NCBI GenBank assembly: GCA_903970395.1
Contig: CAJCIM010000171.1
Coordinates: 1-64,000, forward strand
Source: Acidobacteriaceae bacterium
Lineage (GTDB): Bacteria > Acidobacteriota > Terriglobia > Terriglobales > Acidobacteriaceae
Length of the DNA: 64,000 nt
Direction: 5' to 3'
This document shows, piece by piece, positions 1 to 7,511 of this stretch; position 1 is the first letter of the stretch, and each line of letters opens with the position of its first letter. A program made the translations under genes and the position numbers. The notes below the pieces were generated by a model. It did not search any database. It was given only the letters and a program-made list of their open reading frames with translations, and was not told the origin of the DNA.

Positions 1-69
1 TGGGAACATTTGGGAACCATGTGGTGTCTAACGAATCGGTAGCACTCCCCCGCGGGAACGAGGTTGAAT

Positions 70-807
70 ATGTTTGAAGATTCCATGCTCGAATCCGGCA
101 ACAGGATCAAAACCAAGTCCAGATACTGGATGATTGCGACGTTTACGTTCAATGGTTGTCTCCTGGCTGCAATGATCATCTATCCGCTGATCAACCCCGA
201 GGCTCTGCCCAAGGGCATGATGGCGATGTCGCTCTCTGCGCCCCCACCGCCGCCTCCCCCACCGCCACCACCACCTCCGCCGACCCCGGTCAAGGTAATC
301 CCGCACGTTTCGGAGATCGACCAGGGCCTGCACGCTCCCACCAAGATTCCTAAAGACATCAAGATGGTCAAGGAAGATGCCGCTCCTCCTCCTCCCAGCT
401 CCGGCGGCGTTGCCGGTATGGGTATGGCTGGCGGAACCGGCGCTCCCGGTGGCGTCTTCGGCGGCATGGGTCTCAGCACCGCGGCTCCGGTCGTGGTCAA
501 GGCCAAGCCCGCCGGCCCCGCCCGCATCTCGGGTGGTGTCATCGCCGGTAACATCCTGGTCAAGACCACACCGGTCTATCCGCCCATCGCGAAGGCCGCG
601 CACGTCGGCGGGACAGTGGTGCTCCACGCCATCATCTCCAAGGATGGAAGCATCCAGAGCCTTCAGGCTGTCAGCGGCCCTGACATGCTCAAGGGTGCCG
701 CGCTCGATGCGGTTCGCCAGTGGCGCTATAAGCCATATCTTCTCAACGGCGATCCCACCGAGGTCGATACCACCATCACCGTCAACTTCAACCTCAACGG
801 CGGTTGA
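70..807 (+). CDS. tonB: TonB family energy transducer
   Basis: Inner-membrane-anchored TonB protein that passes proton-motive force from ExbB/ExbD to outer-membrane receptors. It has a short cytoplasmic N-terminus, one membrane segment near residues 20-40, a long run of prolines at about residues 58-72, a Gly/Ala/Pro-rich periplasmic spanner, and a TonB C-terminal domain from about residue 160 (VYPPIAKAAHVGGTVVLHA, QWRYKPYLLNG). The ATG at 70 is preferred over the in-frame TTG at 64 because GAGG lies 6 nt upstream of it. First gene of a tonB-exbB-exbD-exbD cluster on the same strand. Its natural clients are probably the Oar-like receptors elsewhere in the window; that link is inferred. Confidence 0.93.
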   Translation: MFEDSMLESGNRIKTKSRYWMIATFTFNGCLLAAMIIYPLINPEALPKGMMAMSLSAPPPPPPPPPPPPPPTPVKVIPHVSEIDQGLHAPTKIPKDIKMVKEDAAPPPPSSGGVAGMGMAGGTGAPGGVFGGMGLSTAAPVVVKAKPAGPARISGGVIAGNILVKTTPVYPPIAKAAHVGGTVVLHAIISKDGSIQSLQAVSGPDMLKGAALDAVRQWRYKPYLLNGDPTEVDTTITVNFNLNGG

Positions 808-1019
808 TCCATCTCTGCTATTCTCCCTCCGGGTGCGGCACTCAGCTGCACCCGGACGAGTCTAGCCGCCCGAGTTATCAAGCTTGTCTGGCTTCGTAGC
901 AACCCGGACTGGACACTGCGGGGTCGCTCGTTTGGGACTCTTCTCTTCAACGCTCCACTTGCAGCACTCGATTTACTTTGCAGTTAACGCAGGTCCATAT
1001 TTCAGGAGGAAAGAATTCC

Positions 1020-1763
1020 GTGATTCTCGCTCACATCGCAACTTCGTCCGTTCACGCCCTCGCCATGTTCCAGGCCGCGGGTGATGCTCCCGCTGTCGGC
1101 TTCAGCCCTGTTCAGCTCTGGGGCAACATGGGTAACCTCGCCCGCGCCGTCGTCATCATCCTCTTCATCATGTCGATCTGGTCGCTGGCGGTCATCATCG
1201 ACCGCGCGCTCTACTTCTCGGCTGCCCGCAAGCAGTCCCGCGAGTTCGCACCCAAGGTTGCCGGCGCGTTGAAGGAAGGCCGTCTGGACGAAGCGATCAA
1301 GGTTGCCGACCGTTCCAAGAAGTCCCACCTCGCCGAGGTTGTCACCGCTGGTCTCACCGAGTTCCGTTCGTTCGGCTCCGGTGGCGCCATCACCGCGGAG
1401 CAGATCGAAAGCTCGCAGCGCGCCCTTGAGCGCACCGAGTCCATCGTTCACGCCAAGCTGAAGAAGGGCCTCGGCGGTCTCGCCACCATCGGTTCCACAG
1501 CGCCGTTCATCGGCCTCTTCGGCACCGTCGTCGGCATTCTCAACGCCTTCCAGCAGATCGCCACGCAGAAGACCTCGGGTATCGGCGCAGTCGCCGGCGG
1601 TATCTCGGAAGCTCTCGTAACGACCGCCTTCGGTCTGCTCGTCGCTATCCCCGCCGTTATGACGTTCAACTACTTCACCAACAAGGTGGAAGCGTTCGAC
1701 GTCGAGATGGACAACAGCTCCTCCGAGCTGGTCGACTACTTCATCAAGCAGTCGCACCGCTAA
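1020..1763 (+). CDS. exbB: ExbB/TolQ/MotA family proton channel subunit
   Basis: Inner-membrane proton-channel component that pairs with ExbD and TonB. Three membrane segments are visible: an N-terminal helix (LARAVVIILFIMSIWSLAVI) and two C-terminal helices around GGLATIGSTAPFIGLFGTVV and ALVTTAFGLLVAIPAVMTF, which are the ExbB/TolQ signature regions. I start at GTG 1020 because a perfect AGGAGG lies at 1004-1009; an in-frame TTG at 978 would place that sequence inside the gene. Length of 247 residues is normal. It follows tonB by 212 bp and precedes two exbD genes. Confidence 0.93.
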   Translation: MILAHIATSSVHALAMFQAAGDAPAVGFSPVQLWGNMGNLARAVVIILFIMSIWSLAVIIDRALYFSAARKQSREFAPKVAGALKEGRLDEAIKVADRSKKSHLAEVVTAGLTEFRSFGSGGAITAEQIESSQRALERTESIVHAKLKKGLGGLATIGSTAPFIGLFGTVVGILNAFQQIATQKTSGIGAVAGGISEALVTTAFGLLVAIPAVMTFNYFTNKVEAFDVEMDNSSSELVDYFIKQSHR

Positions 1764-1918
1764 GAGCCACGACCCTGCGAGAGTCACTTTTGGAATGCCG
1801 GACGTTCCGCCAAGGATAACCTGGCTGCACGTCCGGCCTCCGGCTCTCAACTCGGTCGAAGTCCAACGCCAAACGCTAAGAGCTAGCAGCTAAAGCTAGC
1901 CACTCGGAGCCAACTGCT

Positions 1919-2365
1919 ATGGGAATCAACAAGCGGGATGAAGGCAAGAAGGTCAACTCGAACATCAACGTCACTCCCATGGTGGACGTGATGCTGGTGC
2001 TCCTGATCATCTTCATGGTCATCACCCCCATGCTCAACAACAAGGTCAACGTCGACCTGCCCAAGGTGAACGCCTCCACCGTGATGGAAAATGCCAACAA
2101 GGAAGACGCGATTACCGTCGCTGTCACCCGCGACGGCAAGACCTTCCTCGGCGGCGACCAGGTATCGCTCGGCGACCTCGGCTCCAAGGTCAACGACCTC
2201 GAAGCCAAGAAGACCGATCCGTCCGCGGATAAGTCCGTCTACCTGCGCGCTGACTCGCGTGCCAACTACGGCAAGGTGATGGACACCATCGATGCGATCC
2301 GCACCGCCGGCGTCAGCCAGCTCAACCTGCTTACGGACATGAACCAGTCGGCCTCTGCGCAGTAG
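1919..2365 (+). CDS. exbD: ExbD/TolR family biopolymer transport protein (first copy)
   Basis: Single-pass inner-membrane protein that forms the proton path with ExbB. The diagnostic N-terminal block NVTPMVDVMLVLLIIFMVIT (about residues 17-38) contains the conserved membrane aspartate. The remainder is the periplasmic domain. Length of 148 residues is typical. It lies between exbB and a second exbD in the same orientation. The two ExbDs differ clearly in the periplasmic part, so they may form a mixed assembly or serve different TonB partners; that is inference. Confidence 0.94.
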   Translation: MGINKRDEGKKVNSNINVTPMVDVMLVLLIIFMVITPMLNNKVNVDLPKVNASTVMENANKEDAITVAVTRDGKTFLGGDQVSLGDLGSKVNDLEAKKTDPSADKSVYLRADSRANYGKVMDTIDAIRTAGVSQLNLLTDMNQSASAQ

Positions 2366-2464
2366 CTCACGGCTCGACTGTTTCATCTGTGTTGCAGCGT
2401 CACAATTTCACGCCCTCTACTTTATGAGGACAGGCTCCAGCGTGAGCCGAAGGGAGTAACAGCT

Positions 2465-2899
2465 ATGGGAATGGGTGGAGGAGGCGGAACCAATACAGCA
2501 GTCTCCGAGATCAACGTGACCCCGTTGATCGACGTACTGCTGGTACTGCTCATCATCTTCATGGTCATCGTGCCCACGACGCCGAAGGGCCTCGAGGCGC
2601 TGGTGCCCCAGCCGCCGAAGAACAAGTCGCAGGACCAGCCCAACGACCGCACCATCGTCGTTCAGGTGCTCGCCGGCGGCGCTCTTCCGGTCTACAAGAT
2701 CAACGACAACACCTTCGCCAAGGCGGACATCGCTCCGGAGCTCACAAAGATCTTCGAGACCCGCCAGGAGAAGGTCATGTTCGTCCAGGGTGACAAGGAC
2801 CTCGACTTCGGCACAATCGCTGAGGTCATCGGGTTCGGCCACCAGGCGGACGTCACCAACATCGGCATCATGACCCCGCAGATCCTCGCCGGCCACTAA
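2465..2899 (+). CDS. exbD: ExbD/TolR family biopolymer transport protein (second copy)
   Basis: Second ExbD of the cluster, 144 residues. After a Gly-rich start it carries the block EINVTPLIDVLLVLLIIFMV with the conserved aspartate, then the periplasmic domain ending near GIMTPQILAGH. A GGGAG sequence precedes the ATG. It is the last gene of the tonB operon and is followed by a GC-rich hairpin. Its transmembrane block is almost identical to that of the third ExbD at 4706-5113, so those two look more closely related to each other than to the first copy. Confidence 0.94.
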   Translation: MGMGGGGGTNTAVSEINVTPLIDVLLVLLIIFMVIVPTTPKGLEALVPQPPKNKSQDQPNDRTIVVQVLAGGALPVYKINDNTFAKADIAPELTKIFETRQEKVMFVQGDKDLDFGTIAEVIGFGHQADVTNIGIMTPQILAGH

Positions 2900-2930
2900 A
2901 CCGGTTCAGCAGGTCAAGACCTACACAAAC

Positions 2931-2966
2931 AACGCCCCTCTCTCCGCAATGGAAGGGAGGGGCGTT
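2931..2966. terminator. Hairpin terminator between convergent genes
   Basis: AACGCCCCTC (2931-2940) pairs perfectly with GAGGGGCGTT (2957-2966). It lies 31 bp after the second exbD and 50 bp before the end of the opposite-strand DUF892 gene, so it could serve both. The T-tract is poor. Confidence 0.6.
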
Positions 2967-3015
2967 GCTGTCTCCGGAGAAGCCGATCCTCACGCGGAGC
3001 CGCGCCGAGACATGT

Positions 3016-3513
3016 CTAGGCGGCCTGCTTCATTGCATTGCTGTTCACCTGCTTGGCGATCTTACCCAACTTCTCGTCTGCGGCCTTCTCTTCCGCCAGC
3101 GTAGCCGTCAACAGCTTTGCGACGTCCTTATGTCCCAACAGGTTGGCATACTCGATCACACAGCCATAGCCCGCCATCTCATAGTGTTCAACCCGTTGCG
3201 CCGCACCGATGAGAGCTGCGTCACGGAGGTCGCCCTTCTCGACATCCTCCAAAACCTCGGAGCCCTCTTCCAGTACGCCCTGCATGCCGTGGCACAGCTT
3301 CGCCTTGTGTGGCAGCTCCAGCATGTCGAACACCTGGTCAAGGCGTTCAATTTGACCAAGTGTCTCCTGCAAATGGCTCTCAAATGCGGCCTTCAGCTCC
3401 GGCGAGGTTGTCGCCTTGGCCAGCTTTGGCAGCGCCTTGGTGATCTGCTTTTCGGCAGAGTAGAGATCCTTCAACTCGTCCACCAGTAATTCCTGCAGTG
3501 TTTCTACGCTCAT
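3016..3513 (-). CDS. DUF892 (YciE/YciF-type) ferritin-like protein
   Basis: Small all-helical protein of the DUF892/YciF family, related to ferritin-like four-helix bundles and usually linked to stress responses. Recognisable features are the start VETLQELLVDELKDLYSAEK, the central block EVLEDVEKGDLRDAALIGAA and the conserved RVEHYEMAGYG with the metal-binding-type Glu/His pair. Length of 165 residues is typical. The ATG at 3513 is preceded by GAGGTGA at good spacing. It stands alone, convergent with the tonB operon. Function in this organism is not known. Confidence 0.9.
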   Translation of the reverse strand: MSVETLQELLVDELKDLYSAEKQITKALPKLAKATTSPELKAAFESHLQETLGQIERLDQVFDMLELPHKAKLCHGMQGVLEEGSEVLEDVEKGDLRDAALIGAAQRVEHYEMAGYGCVIEYANLLGHKDVAKLLTATLAEEKAADEKLGKIAKQVNSNAMKQAA

Positions 3514-3650
3514 TGCGCTTCACCTCAAAGTGAGTTACGTGCCAACAACTCAAAGTTAGGATGCGCCGCCCAGCGCCCGGTTGTTTCCCAACGATCGACA
3601 TCGCGCCACACGCAGCAGATCGTATTCACCCTGTCGTAGCCTATGTAGTA

Positions 3651-4580
3651 ATGCGCATTGCTTCCTTCCTTCCCTCGGCCACGGAGACCCTCTTCGCCAT
3701 CGGCGCTGGCGATCAGCTCTGTGCCGTAACCTTCGAGTGTGACTACCCCGTCGAAGCCTCCAGCAAGCCGCACGTCGTCTTCTCTCACATGCCGCCGGGC
3801 CTGACCCCCGCGCAGATCGACTCCATCGTCTCCGCCGAGGGCGCACAGGGCCGCAGCCTCTACTTCGTGGAGTACGACCGCCTTGAATCGCTTGCGCCCA
3901 CGCTGGTCGTCCTGCAGGATCTCTGCCGTGTCTGCGCCATCGACGGCCCCACGCTCGCCCGCGACATGAGCCGTCTCAGCTCGGCTCCGCAGGTCGTCTC
4001 CCTCGCTGCGCACTCCCTCACCGACATCCTGCGCGAGATCGAGCTGCTGGGCGACATCACCGGCTGCGCCACACAGGCCCGCGCCCTCACCCAGAGCCTT
4101 GCAGAGCGCATCGAACACATCCGCGCAGCCCGCAGCGGCATCCAACGTCGCAAACGCGTCCTGTGCCTGGAGTGGCTCGATCCGCCCTTCCTCGGCGGCC
4201 ACTGGGTGCCAGAGATGGCGCTCATCGCCGGTGCCGACCCCATCCTCTGCAGCCCTGCCACCAAGAGCGTCCGCACCACCTGGCAGCAGATCGCCGCCGC
4301 CGACCCCGAAGTCATCGTCCTGATGCCCTGCGGCTTCAACCTGCAACAGACGATCGACCAGTTTCACGCGCTCACCCTGCCGCCAGAGTGGCAGGATCTC
4401 CCCGCTGTCCGTGCCGGTGAGGTCTACGCGGTCAATGGGTCGGCCTACTTCTCCCGCCACGGCCCACGCTTCATCGACGGCCTGGAGATCCTCGACGCTA
4501 TCCTGCACCCGGCTACAGACGCGGCCGACCCCACCCGTTTCGCGCACCTTCCAGCAGACAGCGTCCAACGCGTCTCATGA
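3651..4580 (+). CDS. BtuF-like cobalamin-binding / ABC substrate-binding fold protein
   Basis: Two-lobed periplasmic-binding-protein-fold protein of the BtuF-like group. The opening MRIASFLPSATETLFAIGAG and the phrase TFECDYP are typical of the family annotated as cobalamin-binding proteins. It has no signal peptide or lipobox, which is usual for this subgroup and means it is probably not a classical ABC receptor. No ABC permease or ATPase is adjacent and no B12 box is visible upstream. The ATG at 3651 has no Shine-Dalgarno but TAGCCT ends 8 nt before it, suggesting a leaderless start; the 30 codons upstream of it in the open frame do not look coding. The ligand is not proven. Confidence 0.8.
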   Translation: MRIASFLPSATETLFAIGAGDQLCAVTFECDYPVEASSKPHVVFSHMPPGLTPAQIDSIVSAEGAQGRSLYFVEYDRLESLAPTLVVLQDLCRVCAIDGPTLARDMSRLSSAPQVVSLAAHSLTDILREIELLGDITGCATQARALTQSLAERIEHIRAARSGIQRRKRVLCLEWLDPPFLGGHWVPEMALIAGADPILCSPATKSVRTTWQQIAAADPEVIVLMPCGFNLQQTIDQFHALTLPPEWQDLPAVRAGEVYAVNGSAYFSRHGPRFIDGLEILDAILHPATDAADPTRFAHLPADSVQRVS

Positions 4581-4705
4581 CGCAAGCTCAAACGGCGCCG
4601 CTGCGGTGTCTAACGGCGTGAAGCTACGTGGCCTCGCGGACCCACTCCACGTACGCCGAAGAACACCAAGAACGCTCGCTCGCCAACTTCACCCGAGGTG
4701 CAATC

Positions 4706-5113
4706 ATGGCATTCAGCGCAAACGCTTCGCCGGCAGAGATCAACGTCACGCCGCTTATCGACGTCCTGCTCGTTCTGCTCATCATCTTCATGGTCATCGT
4801 GCCGCAGCACCTACGCGGCCTCAGCAGTGCCATTCCGCAGGGCGAAGCATCGGCGGGCCCACTGCCGCCGGTCACGGTGCAGGTCGTCCGCCACGCGCCG
4901 AATCTACCAGCGCAGTACCTCGTCGACCACCGCGTCGTGCCCACCGACCAGCTTCCATCGTTGCTGCAGTCCATGTTCGCCGTCCGCCAGGATCACACAC
5001 TGATCGTGCAGGCTGACCGCGACCTCAGCTATCAGCAGGTAGCGACGGTCGTCAGCCTCGGCCGCCTCGCCGAGGCTGAGCAGGTCGCGCTTAACGGCTT
5101 GGCGAAACCCTAA
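4706..5113 (+). CDS. exbD: ExbD/TolR family protein (third copy)
   Basis: Third ExbD in the window, 135 residues, separated from the tonB operon. It carries AEINVTPLIDVLLVLLIIFM with the conserved aspartate, followed by a periplasmic domain. The ATG at 4706 is chosen because GAGG lies 8 nt upstream; an in-frame GTG at 4628 would add a non-conserved extension. It sits 125 bp after the BtuF-like gene on the same strand, so co-transcription is possible. With no ExbB partner of its own, it probably uses the ExbB encoded at 1020-1763. Confidence 0.9.
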   Translation: MAFSANASPAEINVTPLIDVLLVLLIIFMVIVPQHLRGLSSAIPQGEASAGPLPPVTVQVVRHAPNLPAQYLVDHRVVPTDQLPSLLQSMFAVRQDHTLIVQADRDLSYQQVATVVSLGRLAEAEQVALNGLAKP

Positions 5114-5132
5114 CCTCACCGCAGACGAAGAA

Positions 5133-5152
5133 GACCCGGCCAAAGCCGGGTC
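5133..5152. terminator. Bidirectional hairpin terminator
   Basis: GACCCGGC (5133-5140) and GCCGGGTC (5145-5152) form an 8-bp stem with a 4-nt loop, followed by AATCTTCT. It lies between the convergent exbD (ends 5113) and TPR lipoprotein (ends 5190). Confidence 0.75.
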
Positions 5153-5189
5153 AATCTTCTACTGTCTAGTCTCTATCGTCTACTGTCTG

Positions 5190-6011
5190 CTACTTACTCA
5201 TATCCACGCCGCCGCCCAGCTTCTTCTCCTTGGCAGCTTCGTTGGCCTTGCGAGCACCCTGGGCCTTCTGCACCCACTCGTCAGCCTTGGCAAGGTCATC
5301 CTTGCGAGCCGCGTCGTTGCCGCACTCCATATCGGCCTTGCGGCGATAGGTCAGGTTCAGGTACTGCATCGCGTCATCGTAGTTGGGGTCGACGCTGACC
5401 GCCTGCTCCAGGAACTTCAGCGCCTCATCCACCAAGGCTGTGTTCTGCTGAGTGATCTTCGCGCACACATCCTTACTCTTCTTTACGTTGCCGAGGCCGT
5501 CGTCGGTCAGGCCTGCCGCGCCCAGCGCCGTCGTCGCGTTCTTGTACGCCTGCGTCCAGTCAATTACACCGATCGTGTAGTTCGCCTGCGCGTCCTTCGG
5601 GTCCAGAGAGATGATCTTCTCTTCGTCTGCCTTGGCCTGGTCATACTGCTTGATGTTGCGATGGATCGAGGCCACCTGCCGCAGCGCGTTGAGATCATTG
5701 GGGTCTTTATTCAGCACGGCGTTGAAGCCATCCAGCGCCTTCTGCGCAATCTTCAGGTTGTCCGGCGTGTCCAGGTTGGGGACCACCTGGTAGCTATACG
5801 CTGTTGCCAGGTATAGCCGAGCCGTATCGTAGTTCGGGTCTAGGTTGACCGAGGTCTGGAAGTTGTTCACAGCCTGCTCGTACTGGCCAGCCTTAAAGGC
5901 CTGAACGCCCTTTACGAGCTGATCGCGCGCGCGGAGTTTGGTGCAGCCAACCGTGCTCGTAAGCACCAGCAGTAGCGCTGCGCTTGCTGGAATTCGTGCG
6001 CTTAGTTTCAT
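5190..6011 (-). CDS. TPR-repeat lipoprotein
   Basis: Probable exported lipoprotein built from tetratricopeptide repeats, a protein-protein interaction scaffold. The N-terminus is a signal peptide of about 23 residues ending in STVGC, a plausible but non-ideal lipobox (Thr at -3). TPR-like units start at about residues 37 (AGQYEQAVNNFQTSVNLDPN), 71, 110 and 190. The ATG at 6011 is chosen because GGGGAAGGA precedes it; the open frame extends to 6140 without signal-peptide character. Partner unknown. Secreted TPR proteins in this phylum often accompany envelope machinery, but no such link is visible here. Confidence 0.85.
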   Translation of the reverse strand: MKLSARIPASAALLLVLTSTVGCTKLRARDQLVKGVQAFKAGQYEQAVNNFQTSVNLDPNYDTARLYLATAYSYQVVPNLDTPDNLKIAQKALDGFNAVLNKDPNDLNALRQVASIHRNIKQYDQAKADEEKIISLDPKDAQANYTIGVIDWTQAYKNATTALGAAGLTDDGLGNVKKSKDVCAKITQQNTALVDEALKFLEQAVSVDPNYDDAMQYLNLTYRRKADMECGNDAARKDDLAKADEWVQKAQGARKANEAAKEKKLGGGVDMSK

Positions 6012-6371
6012 GTTCGGAAAATCCTTCCCCTTCAACAATATCGCCATTGGGCTGGAAAACCCCGCCCTCAACCCCAAAAGATTACTATGGCCTTTCGGTG
6101 TGATTGTACCGGCAGAGTGCAAATCTTTACCAGCGGCCACCGGTAAATCGGTCTATGCAGGCAAAACCGCTACAAACCCCGAAAAGGCAACCAGAGAAAA
6201 ACCAAGGGATCGCTGATGTTTGTTACGACGAAACAACTCGCAAGAAAGACGCGTCGCCGCCCCATCGCGTTGCCATGCGCATCTCAATCCCAGCGGCTAT
6301 AGCATCAATACAGCGAACTGCACCCTACAAATCCCGTAAAACTACGCAGTACCCACCCGGAGGAAAGCAAG
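6012..6371. other. Divergent intergenic region
   Basis: This 360-bp region separates the TPR lipoprotein from the dehydrogenase and must hold both promoters. The only structure I see is a weak inverted repeat, TTTACC (6126-6131) and GGTAAA (6142-6147), which could be an operator. No RNA gene or convincing small ORF is recognised. Confidence 0.4.
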
Positions 6372-7301
6372 ATGGCAGTACAAGCATGGACAGACGCGCA
6401 GATTCCCGCGCTCCAAGGCAAGACCGTTCTCATCACTGGAGCCAATAGTGGCATCGGCTATCAGGCCGCACTGGAGCTCGCACGCCACGGCGCGCATGTG
6501 CTTCTGGCCTGCCGCAGCAAGCAGAAGGGTGAACAGGCACTCGCACGTTTGCTCGACGAAGCCCCCGGCAGCTCCGCCGAGCTCGTTCTGCTCGATGTAT
6601 CGCTTCTCGCCGACGTGCGGCGCTTCGTCGCCGAGTTCCTCACGCGCCAGAAGCCCCTCGACATCCTCATCAACAACGCCGGCATCATGGCGCTGAACCC
6701 GCGCCAGGTCACCACGGAAGGTTTTGAGCGCCAGTTCGCGACCAACCACCTCGGCCACTTCGCTCTCACCGGTCTGCTTCTGCCTGCCATCATGGCCGCA
6801 CCCGCGCCGCGCGTCATCACGGTCGCATCGCTCGCGCACCGAGGCGGCAAAATTCACTTCGACGATCTGCAGATGGAGCGCAGCTACTCGCCGTGGGGCG
6901 CCTACAACCAGTCCAAGCTCGCTAACATTCTCTTCGCGCGCGAACTCGCGCGCCGCGCCATCGGCAGCCATCTGCTCAGCCTGCCCGTGCACCCCGGCGT
7001 CTCGCAGACTAGCATCGTCGACAACGGCCCCGGCGCCAACGATCTCAAGACGCGCGTCGTATTCTCTCTTGGAAAGTTCCTCACCCAGACTGACGCTGAC
7101 GGCGCACTGCCCACGCTCTACGCCGCCACCAGCCCCGACGCGCACTCCGGCGACTACATCGGCCCCAACGGCTTTATGGAGATGAAGGGCTCACCCGTCG
7201 TCGTCCAGCCGCGCGCCAACGCACTCGATCAGGCCACGGGCCAGCGCCTCTGGTCTGTCAGTGAGCAGCTCACCGGCGTCGTCTATCCACCGCTGAGCTA
7301 G
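6372..7301 (+). CDS. Short-chain dehydrogenase/reductase (retinol-dehydrogenase-like)
   Basis: Cytosolic NAD(P)-dependent oxidoreductase with a Rossmann fold. The cofactor motif TGANSGIGYQ is at about residues 21-30, NNAG near residue 100, the catalytic Ser in VASLAHRGGK, and the YxxxK pair in YNQSKLANILFARE. Length of 309 residues and the motif set fit the retinol dehydrogenase/WW-domain oxidoreductase-like branch of SDRs. A strong AGGAGGA precedes the ATG at 6372. Substrate cannot be told from sequence. It ends just before the first copy of the 162-bp repeat and was presumably once the direct convergent neighbour of the response regulator at 9187-9723. Confidence 0.92.
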   Translation: MAVQAWTDAQIPALQGKTVLITGANSGIGYQAALELARHGAHVLLACRSKQKGEQALARLLDEAPGSSAELVLLDVSLLADVRRFVAEFLTRQKPLDILINNAGIMALNPRQVTTEGFERQFATNHLGHFALTGLLLPAIMAAPAPRVITVASLAHRGGKIHFDDLQMERSYSPWGAYNQSKLANILFARELARRAIGSHLLSLPVHPGVSQTSIVDNGPGANDLKTRVVFSLGKFLTQTDADGALPTLYAATSPDAHSGDYIGPNGFMEMKGSPVVVQPRANALDQATGQRLWSVSEQLTGVVYPPLS

Positions 7302-7312
7302 CCCACCACAAA

Positions 7313-7474
7313 ACTGGGTGCCCCATTCATGACGCAGTTCTATCGCGGCATGAGTGGGGTGACGCTGCTGGTCGATCAACCAACCGCATCTACCGCTTGC
7401 GTTTCTTCGTCGCGACCTTCTTCCGCGCAGACGTCTTGCCCAGCACAGTCTTCTTCACTGGCAGCTTCTTGCTC
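7313..7474. repeat. 162-bp direct repeat, copy 1 (displaced 3' end of response-regulator gene)
   Basis: Aligns without gaps to 9110-9271 with 5 mismatches in 162 bases. It contains a terminator-like hairpin (CCCCATTCATG at 7321-7331 with CATGAGTGGGG at 7349-7359). It also holds a copy of the last 28 or so codons of the response-regulator gene on the minus strand, including its stop. Within that coding part the two differences are one synonymous change and one Thr-to-Pro, so this looks like a piece of a once functional homologue. Confidence 0.95.
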
Positions 7475-7511
7475 CCAAAGTGTCGCTCGCGCCAATGGAG
7501 GGGTCTTTAGC

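Noticed and set aside
238-285. Proline-codon run in tonB as an assembly artefact
   Set aside because: Long proline tracts are normal in the TonB periplasmic spanner and the frame stays open through it.
3514-3650. Cobalamin riboswitch upstream of the BtuF-like gene
   Set aside because: No B12-box (GCCACTG-like) sequence or fitting fold is visible; the promoter looks leaderless.
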